Positions 1 through 8,034 of a DNA stretch of 64,000 nucleotides are shown in pieces. The first letter of the stretch is position 1. The number at the start of each line of letters is the position of its first letter. The position numbers and the translations under genes were made by a program. Below the pieces are notes generated by a model, which did no database searches, was not told the origin of the DNA, and saw only the letters and a list, made by a program, of their open reading frames with translations. This DNA is from Holophagales bacterium (GTDB lineage: Bacteria > Acidobacteriota > Thermoanaerobaculia > Multivoradales > Multivoraceae), in NCBI GenBank assembly GCA_009837885.1, contig VXSP01000043.1:62001-126000 (forward strand), given 5' to 3'.

Positions 1-593
1 TGCTCGCGCGTCTCGATGTGGACATCCGAAGCCCGGCGCTGAATGGCATTGAACAGCGTCGAGTCGACGAGCTTGATGATCGGGCTCTGGTCGGCCGAGA
101 TCCGGTCGATCGAGAGCACTTCGCCGCTGTCCTCGTCCTCCTGGACGAGCTGGATCTTGAAGTCCTCGGTCGCCTCGTCGAGGACCCGCTGCGCGCTCTC
201 GGACTTCTGCAGGAGATCCTCGATCTCGGACCGAACGCCGATGCGGGCCTCGAGGGGTTGTCCGAGTTGCAGTTCCAGTTCATCGACGCGGACGACGTCC
301 GTCGGATCGGCCATGACGACCGCCAGGCGACCCTCCAACTGGCGTTCCGGGATGAAGCTGTAGCGGAGCATCAGGTCGAACGGGATGTGCCGGAAGAGGT
401 CGTTGTCGATGCGGAAGTTGGCAAGATCCGCGACCTCGAGCCCGAACTGCGCCGCCAGCCGGTCGGCCTCAGTTCGCTCACGGCCGAGCCGATCCTCGGC
501 ATCGCCCGCCGCCCGCAGGCTCTCGAGGTCCGACACGCCTTCCGCGATCAGGCGACGGTTGCGCGCCGCGGCGCTCTCTTCGTGGACGACCAT
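1..593 (-). CDS. gspE: Type II secretion ATPase GspE, N-terminal part (cut by window edge)
   Basis: N-terminal 197 residues of a GspE/PilB-type assembly ATPase; the Walker A and B motifs lie beyond the left edge. Visible are the N-terminal GspE domain (about residues 20-130, with the stretch FRHIPFDLMLRYSFIPE) and the entry to the ATPase core with SPIIKLVDSTLF and RRASDVHIE, the family's usual '(S/A)PI..LVN.ll..A....ASDIHIEP' signature. In the family this cytoplasmic hexamer powers pseudopilus assembly on the inner membrane. The ATG is complementary to 591-593 and shares one base with the gspF stop (TGATG), so translation is probably coupled. A PilB-like role is possible, but the gspF and secretin-domain neighbours fit either system. 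Confidence 0.93.
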   Translation of the reverse strand, partial: MVVHEESAAARNRRLIAEGVSDLESLRAAGDAEDRLGRERTEADRLAAQFGLEVADLANFRIDNDLFRHIPFDLMLRYSFIPERQLEGRLAVVMADPTDVVRVDELELQLGQPLEARIGVRSEIEDLLQKSESAQRVLDEATEDFKIQLVQEDEDSGEVLSIDRISADQSPIIKLVDSTLFNAIQRRASDVHIETRE

Positions 594-1831
594 CAGCCCT
601 GCACCTGTCCCAGCACGCTGAAGAGCGGCAGGTACATCGAGAGCACGAGCAACGCGATCGTGCAACCCATGACGACCAGCATCACGGGTTCCACCAGTGA
701 GAGGAGCCGCTCGGTTCGGGTTTCGACATCCTCGTCGAGGAAGTCGGAAACACTGTTCACCATCTCGTCCAGGGCTCCGGTCGCCTCACCTACCTTGACC
801 ATGTCGATCGCCAGGTCGGTGAACACTCCCGATTCCTCGAGCGCCACGTGGAAGGCCTCGCCTTCGCGGATACGTGGTCCGAGCGCCACCGCCCGCTCGT
901 GAAGGAACCGGTTCGTGACGGCCGACGTAGCGGTTTCGAGCGCCGCGGCGAGTGGCAGGCCGCCGTGCAGCAGCGTGGCCAGGGAGCGGCAGAACTCGGA
1001 CAGCGCGAAGCGGTGGAAGATCGGCCCGATGATGGGCAACCGCAGTTTCAGGCGGTCGACCAGGGCGCCGATCCGGCCGCTCTTGCCGACTCTCCAGGTC
1101 GCCCAGCTTGCCACCGCCGCCGCGGCGATGAGCACCAGGGTGGTCGGACTGCGCAGCACTTGGGACAGACCGAGGAGGAGCTGCGTGATCCAGGGCAGAT
1201 CGAGGTCGAGCGCCACGTAGAACTCTTCGAAGCGGGGCATGACGAAGAACATCATCACCGCCACGATGACGACGGACAGGCAGATCAGGAGCGCCGGATA
1301 GAAGAACGCGCTGACCACCCGCTTGCGGGAACTCGTGACGAGCTTCAACTGCCGGACATACCTGCGGATGACCCGTTCCAGGCCGCCGCTCTGCTCCCCC
1401 GCCTTGAGCATCGAGCTGTAAATCGGCGGGAAGGAGTTGCCGGCCGCGGCGAAGGCCTCGGAGAGCTCCTCGCCGCTCTCGACGCGGTCCCGGATCTCGC
1501 CCAGCGCCTCCTTGAAGCCGGCGTGTCGCTGCCGTTCGCACAGCAGGTCCAGGCACTGGAGCAGGGGCAGTCCCGCGCTGAGCAGGCCCGCCAACTGCTG
1601 GTTGAAGATCAGGAAATCCTGTCCCGGTATCGTCTTGCGGCCGCCTTCGGCCGCGGTCGAACCTGAGCCCAGGAGCGCCCCGAAGATGTGTTGCAGGCCG
1701 CGGCGCCTGATCTCGAAGATGTACAGCCCGCGGCGCTCGATCTCTCGCCGCGCGGTGCGCAGATCCGGCGCCTCGTGGATCTGCTCCACGATGCGACCGT
1801 CGGCGGTGCCAAGCCGGCAGACGAACTGCAT
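593..1831 (-). CDS. gspF: Type II secretion inner-membrane platform protein GspF
   Basis: A 412-residue polytopic membrane protein with two tandem T2SSF domains (about residues 75-200 and 280-400). The first carries QLAGLLSAGLPLLQCLDLL and the second CRSLATLLHGGLPLAAALE, the paired 'l..ll.aGlpl..al' signature of GspF/PilC. Three hydrophobic helices (about 175-200, 225-245 and the C-terminal 385-410) match the family's topology. It is expected to couple GspE to the pseudopilus in the inner membrane. The ATG at 1831 has AGGAG about 10 bases upstream and follows the preceding stop by 13 bases; an upstream in-frame ATG at 1873 would overlap that gene and lacks family similarity. It ends one base into gspE. 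Confidence 0.93.
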   Translation of the reverse strand: MQFVCRLGTADGRIVEQIHEAPDLRTARREIERRGLYIFEIRRRGLQHIFGALLGSGSTAAEGGRKTIPGQDFLIFNQQLAGLLSAGLPLLQCLDLLCERQRHAGFKEALGEIRDRVESGEELSEAFAAAGNSFPPIYSSMLKAGEQSGGLERVIRRYVRQLKLVTSSRKRVVSAFFYPALLICLSVVIVAVMMFFVMPRFEEFYVALDLDLPWITQLLLGLSQVLRSPTTLVLIAAAAVASWATWRVGKSGRIGALVDRLKLRLPIIGPIFHRFALSEFCRSLATLLHGGLPLAAALETATSAVTNRFLHERAVALGPRIREGEAFHVALEESGVFTDLAIDMVKVGEATGALDEMVNSVSDFLDEDVETRTERLLSLVEPVMLVVMGCTIALLVLSMYLPLFSVLGQVQG

Positions 1832-1844
1832 GCCCCACCCGCTC

Positions 1845-2588
1845 CTAGTCGCCGGCGGCCAGGCCGTCTTCACGGGGAGACCGGACGGTCACGGCGACCA
1901 CCAGGCCACTGGCGTCGGATCCGGGGTAGGGGAGCGCCAGGACCAGCGGCTTTCCGACCCACACGTTCAGGTGGCCGTTGAAGACACGCTCGTCGAGGAC
2001 GGCGCTGCGGCTCCGCTCGATCTCGACCCCGTACAGCTTGAGCCGGCGGTCGAGCAGCACGGTTCCGACGCGGAAACCGAGCCGGAACTCGGTGCCGATC
2101 TCGTAGCGGACGTTCTCGCCCTCCGTCGCTTCGAACTGGCCCTCGCCGAGCAGCCGGTAGCTCGTGAAGGCCAGCCAGTTTCCCAGCTCGTCGGTGAGCT
2201 GCGCCGGCAGTTCGGAACGCGGGTCGCCGCTGCCACGGCGCGACGCCTCGAGGATGAAGATCTCGAACTCGATCTGCTGGCGGGGGTGGTCGAAGTCACG
2301 CAGCAGGGCGAGCAGGTGCTCGAGCACGCTGCTCCGGTCCCTCAGCACCAGGGTGTTCGTCGCCCGCTGCAGTTCGATCGTCCCCTGGGGCGACATCTCG
2401 TTCTGCATCCACTCCAGGGCGTCGTCGGCCCGCTGGTGCTGCAGGGTGAAGGCGTGGCGGATCTGGGTCTCGGCCTCCTGCTGCGCGCTACCGGGCTGGG
2501 CGAACGTCGGCTGCGGCGTGCCGGCGGCAGCCAGGAGCGCTGCAACCAGGAACGCTGAGGCGGCCAGGGCCGGGCGAAGGACGCTCAC
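1845..2588 (-). CDS. Exported secretin N-domain-like protein
   Basis: A 247-residue protein with an N-terminal signal peptide (hydrophobic stretch about residues 8-25, likely cleavage after TFAQ). Residues about 38-105 resemble the ring-building N1/secretin_N domains of GspD/PilQ: a repeated-strand pattern with ELQRATNTLVLRD and then LLRDFDHPRQQIEFEIFILEAS. In full secretins this last stretch leads into the beta-barrel; here only about 140 residues follow and no barrel-sized region exists. It is therefore a stand-alone periplasmic secretin-domain protein, perhaps a partner or adaptor of a GspD encoded elsewhere. The start is GTG at 2588, overlapping the upstream stop (GTGA). The C-terminal half is of unknown fold. 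Confidence 0.7.
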   Translation of the reverse strand: MSVLRPALAASAFLVAALLAAAGTPQPTFAQPGSAQQEAETQIRHAFTLQHQRADDALEWMQNEMSPQGTIELQRATNTLVLRDRSSVLEHLLALLRDFDHPRQQIEFEIFILEASRRGSGDPRSELPAQLTDELGNWLAFTSYRLLGEGQFEATEGENVRYEIGTEFRLGFRVGTVLLDRRLKLYGVEIERSRSAVLDERVFNGHLNVWVGKPLVLALPYPGSDASGLVVAVTVRSPREDGLAAGD

Positions 2589-3154
2589 GGCGCCACCACC
2601 AGGACTACGTCGAGGCCGCCGCTGTCGTTGCCGGGAAGCTGGTAGACCTGCAGCGGTTCGTCGCCGAGCGGCTCGACCAGCGGCGCCATCGCGATGTGGT
2701 CGGGCAGCACCGGCGGGAGGTCCGCGATCTCCTCTGCCGGCGGCGCGGTCTCCGGCCACAGCAGGAAACTCAAACCGAGCGCCGCGGCCGCGGCGCCGGC
2801 GGCCAGCACCGAAGCTACGGGCAGGCGCCGGCGGGCGCTTCGCGCCTCGTTCAGCCGCCTCTCGGTTGCCCGTCCGTCGAGTTCGAGCCGTACGCGCTGG
2901 CGGATCGCTTCGATCTCGCCCGCGCTGACGTCATCTTCTTCGGCGCCGGCGGCAGTGTCGCGGGCGGCAGAGCCGCTGAACAACAGCAACGGATCGGCGG
3001 CGAGCGAGGCCGCGCGGCAGTGTTCGCAGTCTTCGCGGTGGCGGAGAGCGTCTTCCCAGGCGGCGTCCACTTTCGCGTCGCCGACCTCCGAACTCCGTTC
3101 GGCCTGCTCGCGTTCGCGCAGGAGGGCGGCCCAGTCGGGGCAGAGAGAGGTCAT
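2585..3154 (-). CDS. Membrane-anchored anti-sigma factor with zinc-binding ZAS motif
   Basis: A 189-residue protein. The cytoplasmic N-terminal part has a ZAS-type zinc motif, H39-x3-C43-x2-C46 (HREDCEHC), which in other anti-sigma factors holds an ECF sigma factor. A single transmembrane helix follows at about residues 112-132 (VASVLAAGAAAAALGLSFLLW), then a roughly 55-residue extracytoplasmic tail. The gene sits directly after the ECF sigma gene with an ATGA overlap, the standard arrangement of cognate pairs. The function is inferred from motif plus neighbour; the signal it responds to is not visible. Confidence 0.8.
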   Translation of the reverse strand: MTSLCPDWAALLREREQAERSSEVGDAKVDAAWEDALRHREDCEHCRAASLAADPLLLFSGSAARDTAAGAEEDDVSAGEIEAIRQRVRLELDGRATERRLNEARSARRRLPVASVLAAGAAAAALGLSFLLWPETAPPAEEIADLPPVLPDHIAMAPLVEPLGDEPLQVYQLPGNDSGGLDVVLVVAP

Positions 3155-3870
3155 GGGCGCTCCTTTCTCCCGGCACGGGTCCCGGCACGTCTCCCGGTTC
3201 CATGCGCGTACTCGGGGTAACGCCTGAGCAACTCCTCGCGGAGCAGCTTGCGGCTGTTGAACAGGTGGTTGCGGACGGTCGAGGGACGGATGCCGAGGAT
3301 GCCGGCGATCTCCTTGCCGGCCAACCCCTCCATCTCGCGCAGCACGAAGACCGCGCGCTGCTTCTCGCTCAAAGTGGATGCGAGCTCGTGGAACACGGCC
3401 CGGACTTCACTGGCGGAGAGCGAATCGAGTTGCCGCGCGGAGACTTCGCCCCGTTGGTGCTCGTGGTGAAACTGGAAGCTCTGCAGCGAGCGGAGACGGG
3501 AGGAGCGGGAGCGCAGGTGGTCGATCGCCAGGTTGGACACGATCCGGTAGATCCAGGTGTTCGGGCTGTAGCGACGGTCGAAGCGATGCCGCGAGTTCCA
3601 GACCCGCAGGAAGGCGATCTGGACGATGTCGCGGGCGTCTTCCCGGTCGCCCACCAGCCGGGTGGCCAGTTGAACCAGCCGGGTCGTCTTGCGTCTCATC
3701 AGTTCGTCGAGCGCCAGATCGTCGTCGCCGCGAAGGCCTTCCAGGAGTTCGGCGTCGGACGCGTCGGCCCACGCCACCTGACGTTGGTGGCGGGAGTACG
3801 CGATCGTAAGACCGCTCCGGGGAGGATCTTCGCGTGGCGGTTCCATGCGGATGGCTTGCGCGGATCTCAT
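3151..3870 (-). CDS. ECF-type RNA polymerase sigma factor
   Basis: A 239-residue sigma-70-family protein. Region 2 spans about residues 50-120 (ARDIVQIAFLRVWNSRHRF, then YSPNTWIYRIVSNLAIDHLR), and region 4 spans about 160-220 with a helix-turn-helix (LSEKQRAVFVLREMEGLAGKE, then ILGIRPSTVRNHLFNSRKLL). No region 1 or 3 is present, as expected for an ECF factor. It is the promoter-proximal gene of an operon with its anti-sigma factor, a secretin-domain protein, gspF and gspE, all linked by 1-4 base overlaps or short gaps. It may therefore be autoregulated and control secretion genes (inference). The ATG at 3870 lacks a strong Shine-Dalgarno sequence; an internal ATG at 3846 is an alternative. 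Confidence 0.92.
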   Translation of the reverse strand: MRSAQAIRMEPPREDPPRSGLTIAYSRHQRQVAWADASDAELLEGLRGDDDLALDELMRRKTTRLVQLATRLVGDREDARDIVQIAFLRVWNSRHRFDRRYSPNTWIYRIVSNLAIDHLRSRSSRLRSLQSFQFHHEHQRGEVSARQLDSLSASEVRAVFHELASTLSEKQRAVFVLREMEGLAGKEIAGILGIRPSTVRNHLFNSRKLLREELLRRYPEYAHGTGRRAGTRAGRKERP

Positions 3871-3961
3871 GCCTCGCTGTTGATACGGAGGCCCGGGGCA
3901 AAGCGTCCAAGAGGCCGCGCTTCGGGAGTTCGAAGGGCCCTCCGCCAGCAGGCGGCGGAAT

Positions 3962-3967
3962 TATACT
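3962..3967 (+). promoter_or_regulatory. Candidate -10 box for waaA-lpxK
   Basis: TATACT lies about 47 bases before the waaA ATG, in the only AT-rich stretch of the divergent 3871-4013 interval between the sigma factor gene and waaA. No convincing -35 is seen at 16-18 bases upstream. A short hairpin (CCGCC/GGCGG around 3943-3956) immediately precedes it. The minus-strand promoter for the sigma factor operon must lie in the same interval but could not be assigned. Confidence 0.3.
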
Positions 3968-4013
3968 CGTGCGTCGATACGGCCCTGACCGGCCCGTCTC
4001 CGGCCGTCACCTT

Positions 4014-5297
4014 ATGTGGTTCCTCTACCAGCTCGCGATGGCGGCAGGGTTGGGCGTGGCGGCCCCGGTGCTGCTGGCCCGGCGCGGCCGGCACTACCTG
4101 CCTACGCTGCCCGCCCGGCTGGGACGCCTGCCGGAGGCCCGGGGGACCCGACCGCTGTGGCTGCACGCCGCGTCGGTGGGCGAGGCCGGCGTAGCGGCGA
4201 CCCTGGCGCGGGCCCTGCCGCCGGACCTCGACCTGGTGGTGACGACGGTGACGCCCACCGGCCAGGCCGCGGCGAAGAAGCTCTTCGCGCCGCTGACGGT
4301 GGGCGGCAGAAGCGTGGTCGTCACCTACCTGCCGTTCGACCTGGGGTTGCTGGTCGGGCGGTTCCTGGACCGTTACGCGCCGCGGGCGCTGGTCCTCTTC
4401 GAGAGCGAGCTCTGGCCCCTGCTCCTTCGGGACTGCCACCGCCGGTCGGTTCCCGTGGCGGTGCTCAACGCCCGCATCAGCGACCGCAGCTACGGGCGGA
4501 TGAAGCGGGCGGGACGCCTCTACCGGCGATTTCTGCTCGACCCGCTGGGGCGGCTGGGCGCCCAGAGCCCGCAGGACGAGGAGCGTCTACTGAGCCTCGG
4601 CGCCGGGTCGGTCCGCACGTCGCTGACCGGCAACCTGAAGTTCGACACTCCGGAACCGGCCCCGGTGGCGGACCTGGAGCAGGCCCTGCGGGATCTCGCG
4701 GGGGATCGGCCGATCCTGATCGCGGGCTCGACGATGCCCGGCGAAGAGCCGATCGTCCTCGACGCCTTCGAGCGACTGGATCGCGAGGCGCTGCTGGTTC
4801 TGGCGCCCCGCCATCCGGAACGCTTCGACGAAGTATGGCGAGAGGTGGAGGAACGGTCGTTGCCGGGGATCCGACGGAGCCGGATCGCCGCGGCCGGGGA
4901 CACGGCGCCGCGGTCGGCCTCGCCGCCCGGGATCGTCCTGCTTGATTCCCTGGGCGAGCTGGCCTCGATCTACCGGCTCGCGTCCGCCGCCTTGATCGGC
5001 GGCACGCTCGTGCCGACCGGCGGCCACAACCCGATCGAGGCGGCGCGTTTCGGCGTGCCGGTGATCGTTGGCCCGTCGATGGAGAACTTCCGGCGCATCG
5101 CGCGCGACCTCGAGGCCGCGGACGGCGTGACCGTGGCGGCTGACGGCGAGGCACTGACCGAAGCGTGGCGGCGTTGTCTGGACGACCCGGCCGGGGCGGC
5201 GGAGCAGGGCTGGCGCGGTATGGCGGTCGTCGACCGGAACCGGGGCGCGGTGGAGCGCTCGGTGGAGCTCCTGAGCGAACTGGTGGACCTGGATTGA
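4014..5297 (+). CDS. waaA: 3-deoxy-D-manno-octulosonic acid (Kdo) transferase
   Basis: A 427-residue GT-B glycosyltransferase that transfers Kdo from CMP-Kdo to the lipid A precursor at the inner membrane. An N-terminal membrane helix (about residues 2-18) is followed by LWLHAASVGEAG (the family's conserved catalytic-glutamate motif), FESELWP, a LTGNLKFD stretch and the acceptor/donor motif GGHNPIEAA near residue 340, all hallmarks of KdtA/WaaA. Length matches the family (about 420-430). ATG 4014 is the first codon giving a normal N-terminus; longer in-frame starts would add about 60 unrelated residues. It overlaps lpxK by four bases, so the two lipid A steps are co-expressed. Confidence 0.93.
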   Translation: MWFLYQLAMAAGLGVAAPVLLARRGRHYLPTLPARLGRLPEARGTRPLWLHAASVGEAGVAATLARALPPDLDLVVTTVTPTGQAAAKKLFAPLTVGGRSVVVTYLPFDLGLLVGRFLDRYAPRALVLFESELWPLLLRDCHRRSVPVAVLNARISDRSYGRMKRAGRLYRRFLLDPLGRLGAQSPQDEERLLSLGAGSVRTSLTGNLKFDTPEPAPVADLEQALRDLAGDRPILIAGSTMPGEEPIVLDAFERLDREALLVLAPRHPERFDEVWREVEERSLPGIRRSRIAAAGDTAPRSASPPGIVLLDSLGELASIYRLASAALIGGTLVPTGGHNPIEAARFGVPVIVGPSMENFRRIARDLEAADGVTVAADGEALTEAWRRCLDDPAGAAEQGWRGMAVVDRNRGAVERSVELLSELVDLD

Positions 5298-6283
5298 GCG
5301 CCGCCCGCAGTCCCTGGCAGCGGTTCTACGAGTGGGCGCACCACCGCCGGCGCCGCTTCTGGTCGCCGCGCGCCGCGAGCCTCGGCCGCAAGACGGTCAG
5401 CATCGGCAACCTGCACTGGGGCGGCAGCGGCAAGACGCCGACGGTGATCGCCGCGGCGCGCGGCCTGGCCGACCAGGGCCTCAGGGTCGCCGTGCTGTCG
5501 CGGGGCTACCGCCGCAGGGATCGGGAACCGCGGGTCGTGAGCCTCGGCGAGGGGCCACTCGCCTCGGTGGAGCAGGCCGGCGACGAGCCGGTGATGCTCG
5601 CCGAGCAGGCGCCGGGCGTGGTGGTGGCCGTCGGCGCCGACCGCCGCGCGGCCGCCTCCCTGGCCCTCGAGCGGGCGCCGGACATCGAGGTCTTCCTGCT
5701 GGACGACGGCTTCTCCCATGTGCGGGTACGCCGCGATGTCGAGGTCCTGACCTTTCCCGCCGCCGACCCCTTTGCCGGCGGCCTCCTGCTGCCGGGCGGC
5801 CGCCTGCGCGAGCCTCTGGGCATGGTGCGCCTCGCCGACGCCGCGGTCATCACCGGCCTCGAAAAAGGCGCCGAACCGCCGGCCGACTTCGAACCGACCC
5901 TGCACCGCCACCGCTTCGCCGGCCGGGTGTTCACGTCGACGCTTCGGTCCGAGCTCCTGGGTGGCCCGTCGCCGGAGCGACCGCTGCTCGTCACCGGCGT
6001 CGCTCGTCCCGAGCGCGTCGCCCGCACCGCGGCGGCTGCCGGCCTGGAATGCGTGGACCACCTCCGCTTCGCCGACCACCATGGCTACCCGCCGCGTTCT
6101 CTTCGTGCGATCGAGTCCGCCTGCGCTCGCCATCGCTGTGACGCCGTCGTCACGACATCCAAGGACGCCGTCAAGCTCCGCGGCCGCCTGCCGGCGGGCG
6201 CGCCGCCGCTTCAGGAACTCAGCGTCGAGGCGCGGCTCGAGCCGGAGTTTCTGCGGTGGCTCTCGGATCGCCTGGAACGCTGA
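5294..6283 (+). CDS. lpxK: Tetraacyldisaccharide 4'-kinase
   Basis: A 329-residue lipid A kinase that phosphorylates the 4' position of the disaccharide precursor at the inner membrane. The P-loop GNLHWGGSGKTP (about residues 38-49) is diagnostic, followed by SRGYRR, DEPVMLA and LLDDGFSH. Length equals the family norm. Translation starts at TTG 5294 inside the waaA stop (TTGA overlap); a longer in-frame reading from 5165 would lie within waaA and adds only low-complexity residues. A hairpin follows the stop. A decayed second copy of the 3' part of this gene lies at 7390-7470, behind the next gene. Confidence 0.93.
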   Translation: MSAARSPWQRFYEWAHHRRRRFWSPRAASLGRKTVSIGNLHWGGSGKTPTVIAAARGLADQGLRVAVLSRGYRRRDREPRVVSLGEGPLASVEQAGDEPVMLAEQAPGVVVAVGADRRAAASLALERAPDIEVFLLDDGFSHVRVRRDVEVLTFPAADPFAGGLLLPGGRLREPLGMVRLADAAVITGLEKGAEPPADFEPTLHRHRFAGRVFTSTLRSELLGGPSPERPLLVTGVARPERVARTAAAAGLECVDHLRFADHHGYPPRSLRAIESACARHRCDAVVTTSKDAVKLRGRLPAGAPPLQELSVEARLEPEFLRWLSDRLER

Positions 6284-6286
6284 GCC

Positions 6287-6314
6287 CCGGAACGCCGTGG
6301 AGACGGCATTCCGG
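6287..6314. terminator. Hairpin after lpxK
   Basis: Inverted repeat of 12-base arms (6287-6298 and 6303-6314, one mismatch) around a GGAG loop, starting three bases after the lpxK stop. There is no T-tract, as is usual in such GC-rich genomes, so it may terminate waaA-lpxK transcription or protect the 3' end. Confidence 0.55.
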
Positions 6315-6394
6315 CGCCGCCGCCGTCGCGAGGTGCGCCTGCCTGGAAGCCGGCCGCCAATCCGTCCTTGTCTGCAGACGCCGCCGGTCTACCG

Positions 6395-7387
6395 ATGTCC
6401 GAGAAACCGAAACCGCCCAGGCAGTCCAGTCAGATCGCCCAGCCCCACGACGCCCTGTTCCGGCGCGTGTTCTCGGAGCCGGCGCAGGCCGCCGCCCTGT
6501 TGCGCGAGACCCTGCCCGTGGCCGTTCGGGACCGCTTCGCCTGGAACACCCTGAGGCGCCTCCCGGACACCTTCGTCGACGAACGGCTCAGGCGGACCGA
6601 GTCCGATCTCCTGTTCGAGGTCGACCAGCCGGGCGGCGAGCCCCCCGTACGCCTCTACGTGCTGATCGAGCATCAGTCTTCGCCCGACCCGTTCATGGCG
6701 CTGCGCCTGCTGCGCTATTGCACAAGCGTTCTGGAGGCGGCGGTTCGCGAGGTCCCGGAGCGGAAGCGCCTGCCGGCGGTTCTCCCCGTGGTGTTTCACC
6801 AGGGGCGCCGCCCCTGGCCGTATCCGACATCTCTCGACGGGCTGTTGGGGGAGTCGGCGCGGGACCTGCCGTGGGGTCCCCGGCTCGACTTCCTGCTGCT
6901 GGACCAAGGCGCCGGCGGGCTGTCGACGGTAGTCGGCTCGCCTCTGGGCCGGCTGGCCCGGTATCTGATGCTCGCCGTCTCGGGGCCGGAGTCGGAGCGG
7001 GCGGCGGCTCTTGAGCGTGCGGTCGAGTTGATGCGAGACTTGCTATCGGCCGAGAGGCCGCACGACCTTGAGGTGTTCCACAGCTACGTGTTCCACGGAA
7101 GGGAGGACCCGGCCATGATGAAGGAGGTCGAAGCGATGCTGGAGGAGATCGAGGCCAGGGGTCCGGACAGCGAGTTGAAGAGCCTGGGCCAATTGATCTG
7201 GGAGAGAGGCCAGAGGACGGGCCGTTCGGAGGGCGTCCGGCTCGGCGAACACCGCGCCACGGTCGCGACGGTCGAGGGCCTCCTGCGGGCCGGCGTGGAC
7301 TGGCGAGTGATCGAGTCGGCTACCGGCCTCGACCCGGGTGGCTTCAACGCGCTCAAGGAGCAACTGGGTTCGGATCGGGCCCCTTAG
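6395..7387 (+). CDS. Rpn-family (transposase_31) PD-(D/E)xK nuclease
   Basis: A 330-residue protein of the recombination-promoting nuclease family (E. coli RpnA-E, formerly called a putative transposase). The N-terminal HDALFRRVFS, then ESDLLFEV and YVLIEHQSS supply the D and E-x-Q residues of a PD-(D/E)xK core; LRLLRYC and LPAVLPVVFHQG are further family landmarks. The C-terminal 90 residues form the usual charged helical tail. Family members cut DNA and raise RecA-independent recombination. ATG 6395 is preferred over a TTG at 6368. It is a lone gene, flanked upstream by intact lpxK and downstream by a decayed lpxK fragment, suggesting insertion with local duplication. Confidence 0.85.
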   Translation: MSEKPKPPRQSSQIAQPHDALFRRVFSEPAQAAALLRETLPVAVRDRFAWNTLRRLPDTFVDERLRRTESDLLFEVDQPGGEPPVRLYVLIEHQSSPDPFMALRLLRYCTSVLEAAVREVPERKRLPAVLPVVFHQGRRPWPYPTSLDGLLGESARDLPWGPRLDFLLLDQGAGGLSTVVGSPLGRLARYLMLAVSGPESERAAALERAVELMRDLLSAERPHDLEVFHSYVFHGREDPAMMKEVEAMLEEIEARGPDSELKSLGQLIWERGQRTGRSEGVRLGEHRATVATVEGLLRAGVDWRVIESATGLDPGGFNALKEQLGSDRAP

Positions 7388-7389
7388 TT

Positions 7390-7470
7390 CAGGTCCGCCT
7401 CGCTGGCAGGGTGTTCACGTCGACGCTCCGGTCCGGCCTGCCTTGGCTGGCCGAGCGGCTGGAGGACTGA
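7390..7470 (+). pseudogene. Decayed 3' fragment of a second lpxK
   Basis: Read in the frame of 7390, this stretch encodes 26 codons that match two separate parts of the neighbouring lpxK. RLAGRVFTSTLRS corresponds to RFAGRVFTSTLRS of the intact protein (35 of 39 bases identical, 7396-7434 against 5912-5950). LPWLAERLED-stop corresponds to the extreme C-terminus LRWLSDRLER-stop (7438-7470 against 6251-6283). The roughly 300 bases between these parts are deleted. It has no start codon or ribosome-binding site of its own. Confidence 0.8.
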
Positions 7471-7569
7471 ACGGACGACCCTCCGGACTCGCGGATGGCT
7501 TCCTGCAGAGGTCGGCGTAGAGTACGAGCCTAGGCTGCAGTCTAGGGTTCACAACGGAGGCAGGAACCG

Positions 7570-7962
7570 ATGTCCAGGAAGTTCGTTTCGCCGAAAGATC
7601 CGCTCCGGTACGAGCGGGAGCGGGTGAGCGATGTTGAGTACCGCGTGGCGCAGTCCGTTACCGCGTCTAGAACTCCTCGACAAAGCGCCAGCCAGGACGA
7701 GGCGGAGGAGGCGCACGACGACCTCTGTGTCGTTCTGCAAGAGCTTGAGGACGCCGCCAGGGAGGTCAGTTTCGGAAGCGGCACGTTCGACCGGGATCTG
7801 TACGAGGCTCTGTGCCGCGTCGGCCCTGCTGGCGCGGTCGACGGAAAGGTGGAGGTCGCCGACGGGTCGCTCGCCATCGCCGAGCACCTGCGGTCCTGGG
7901 GCTACTTCGTCATCTCGCCGGCGACATCCAGTGAGGACGGCGAGCCGAGGACCCTCAACTGA
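7570..7962 (+). CDS. Hypothetical protein in accessory island
   Basis: A 130-residue protein of no family I recognise. ATG 7570 is supported by GGAGG nine bases upstream (7556-7560). The N-terminus is basic and charged (SPKDPLRYERERV); the middle is acidic and helical (about residues 42-66); the C-terminal half contains LRSWGYFVISP. There are no membrane segments, cysteine motifs or catalytic signature. It lies between the Rpn nuclease/lpxK fragment and the HNH nuclease, so it could be an accessory or immunity partner of the latter (speculative). An inverted repeat follows its stop. Confidence 0.6.
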   Translation: MSRKFVSPKDPLRYERERVSDVEYRVAQSVTASRTPRQSASQDEAEEAHDDLCVVLQELEDAAREVSFGSGTFDRDLYEALCRVGPAGAVDGKVEVADGSLAIAEHLRSWGYFVISPATSSEDGEPRTLN

Positions 7963-7966
7963 CGGT

Positions 7967-7989
7967 CGTGCATTCGCGGGCGATGCACG
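7967..7989. repeat. Inverted repeat between hypothetical gene and HNH nuclease gene
   Basis: Perfect 7-base arms CGTGCAT / ATGCACG (7967-7973, 7983-7989) around a 9-base spacer, four bases after the upstream stop and 45 bases before the HNH ATG. It could be a weak terminator or an operator for the nuclease gene. Confidence 0.4.
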
Positions 7990-8034
7990 GTGCGCCGTGA
8001 CGTCGGGCAGCCGCGGAAAGTGACTGCAGGCCCG

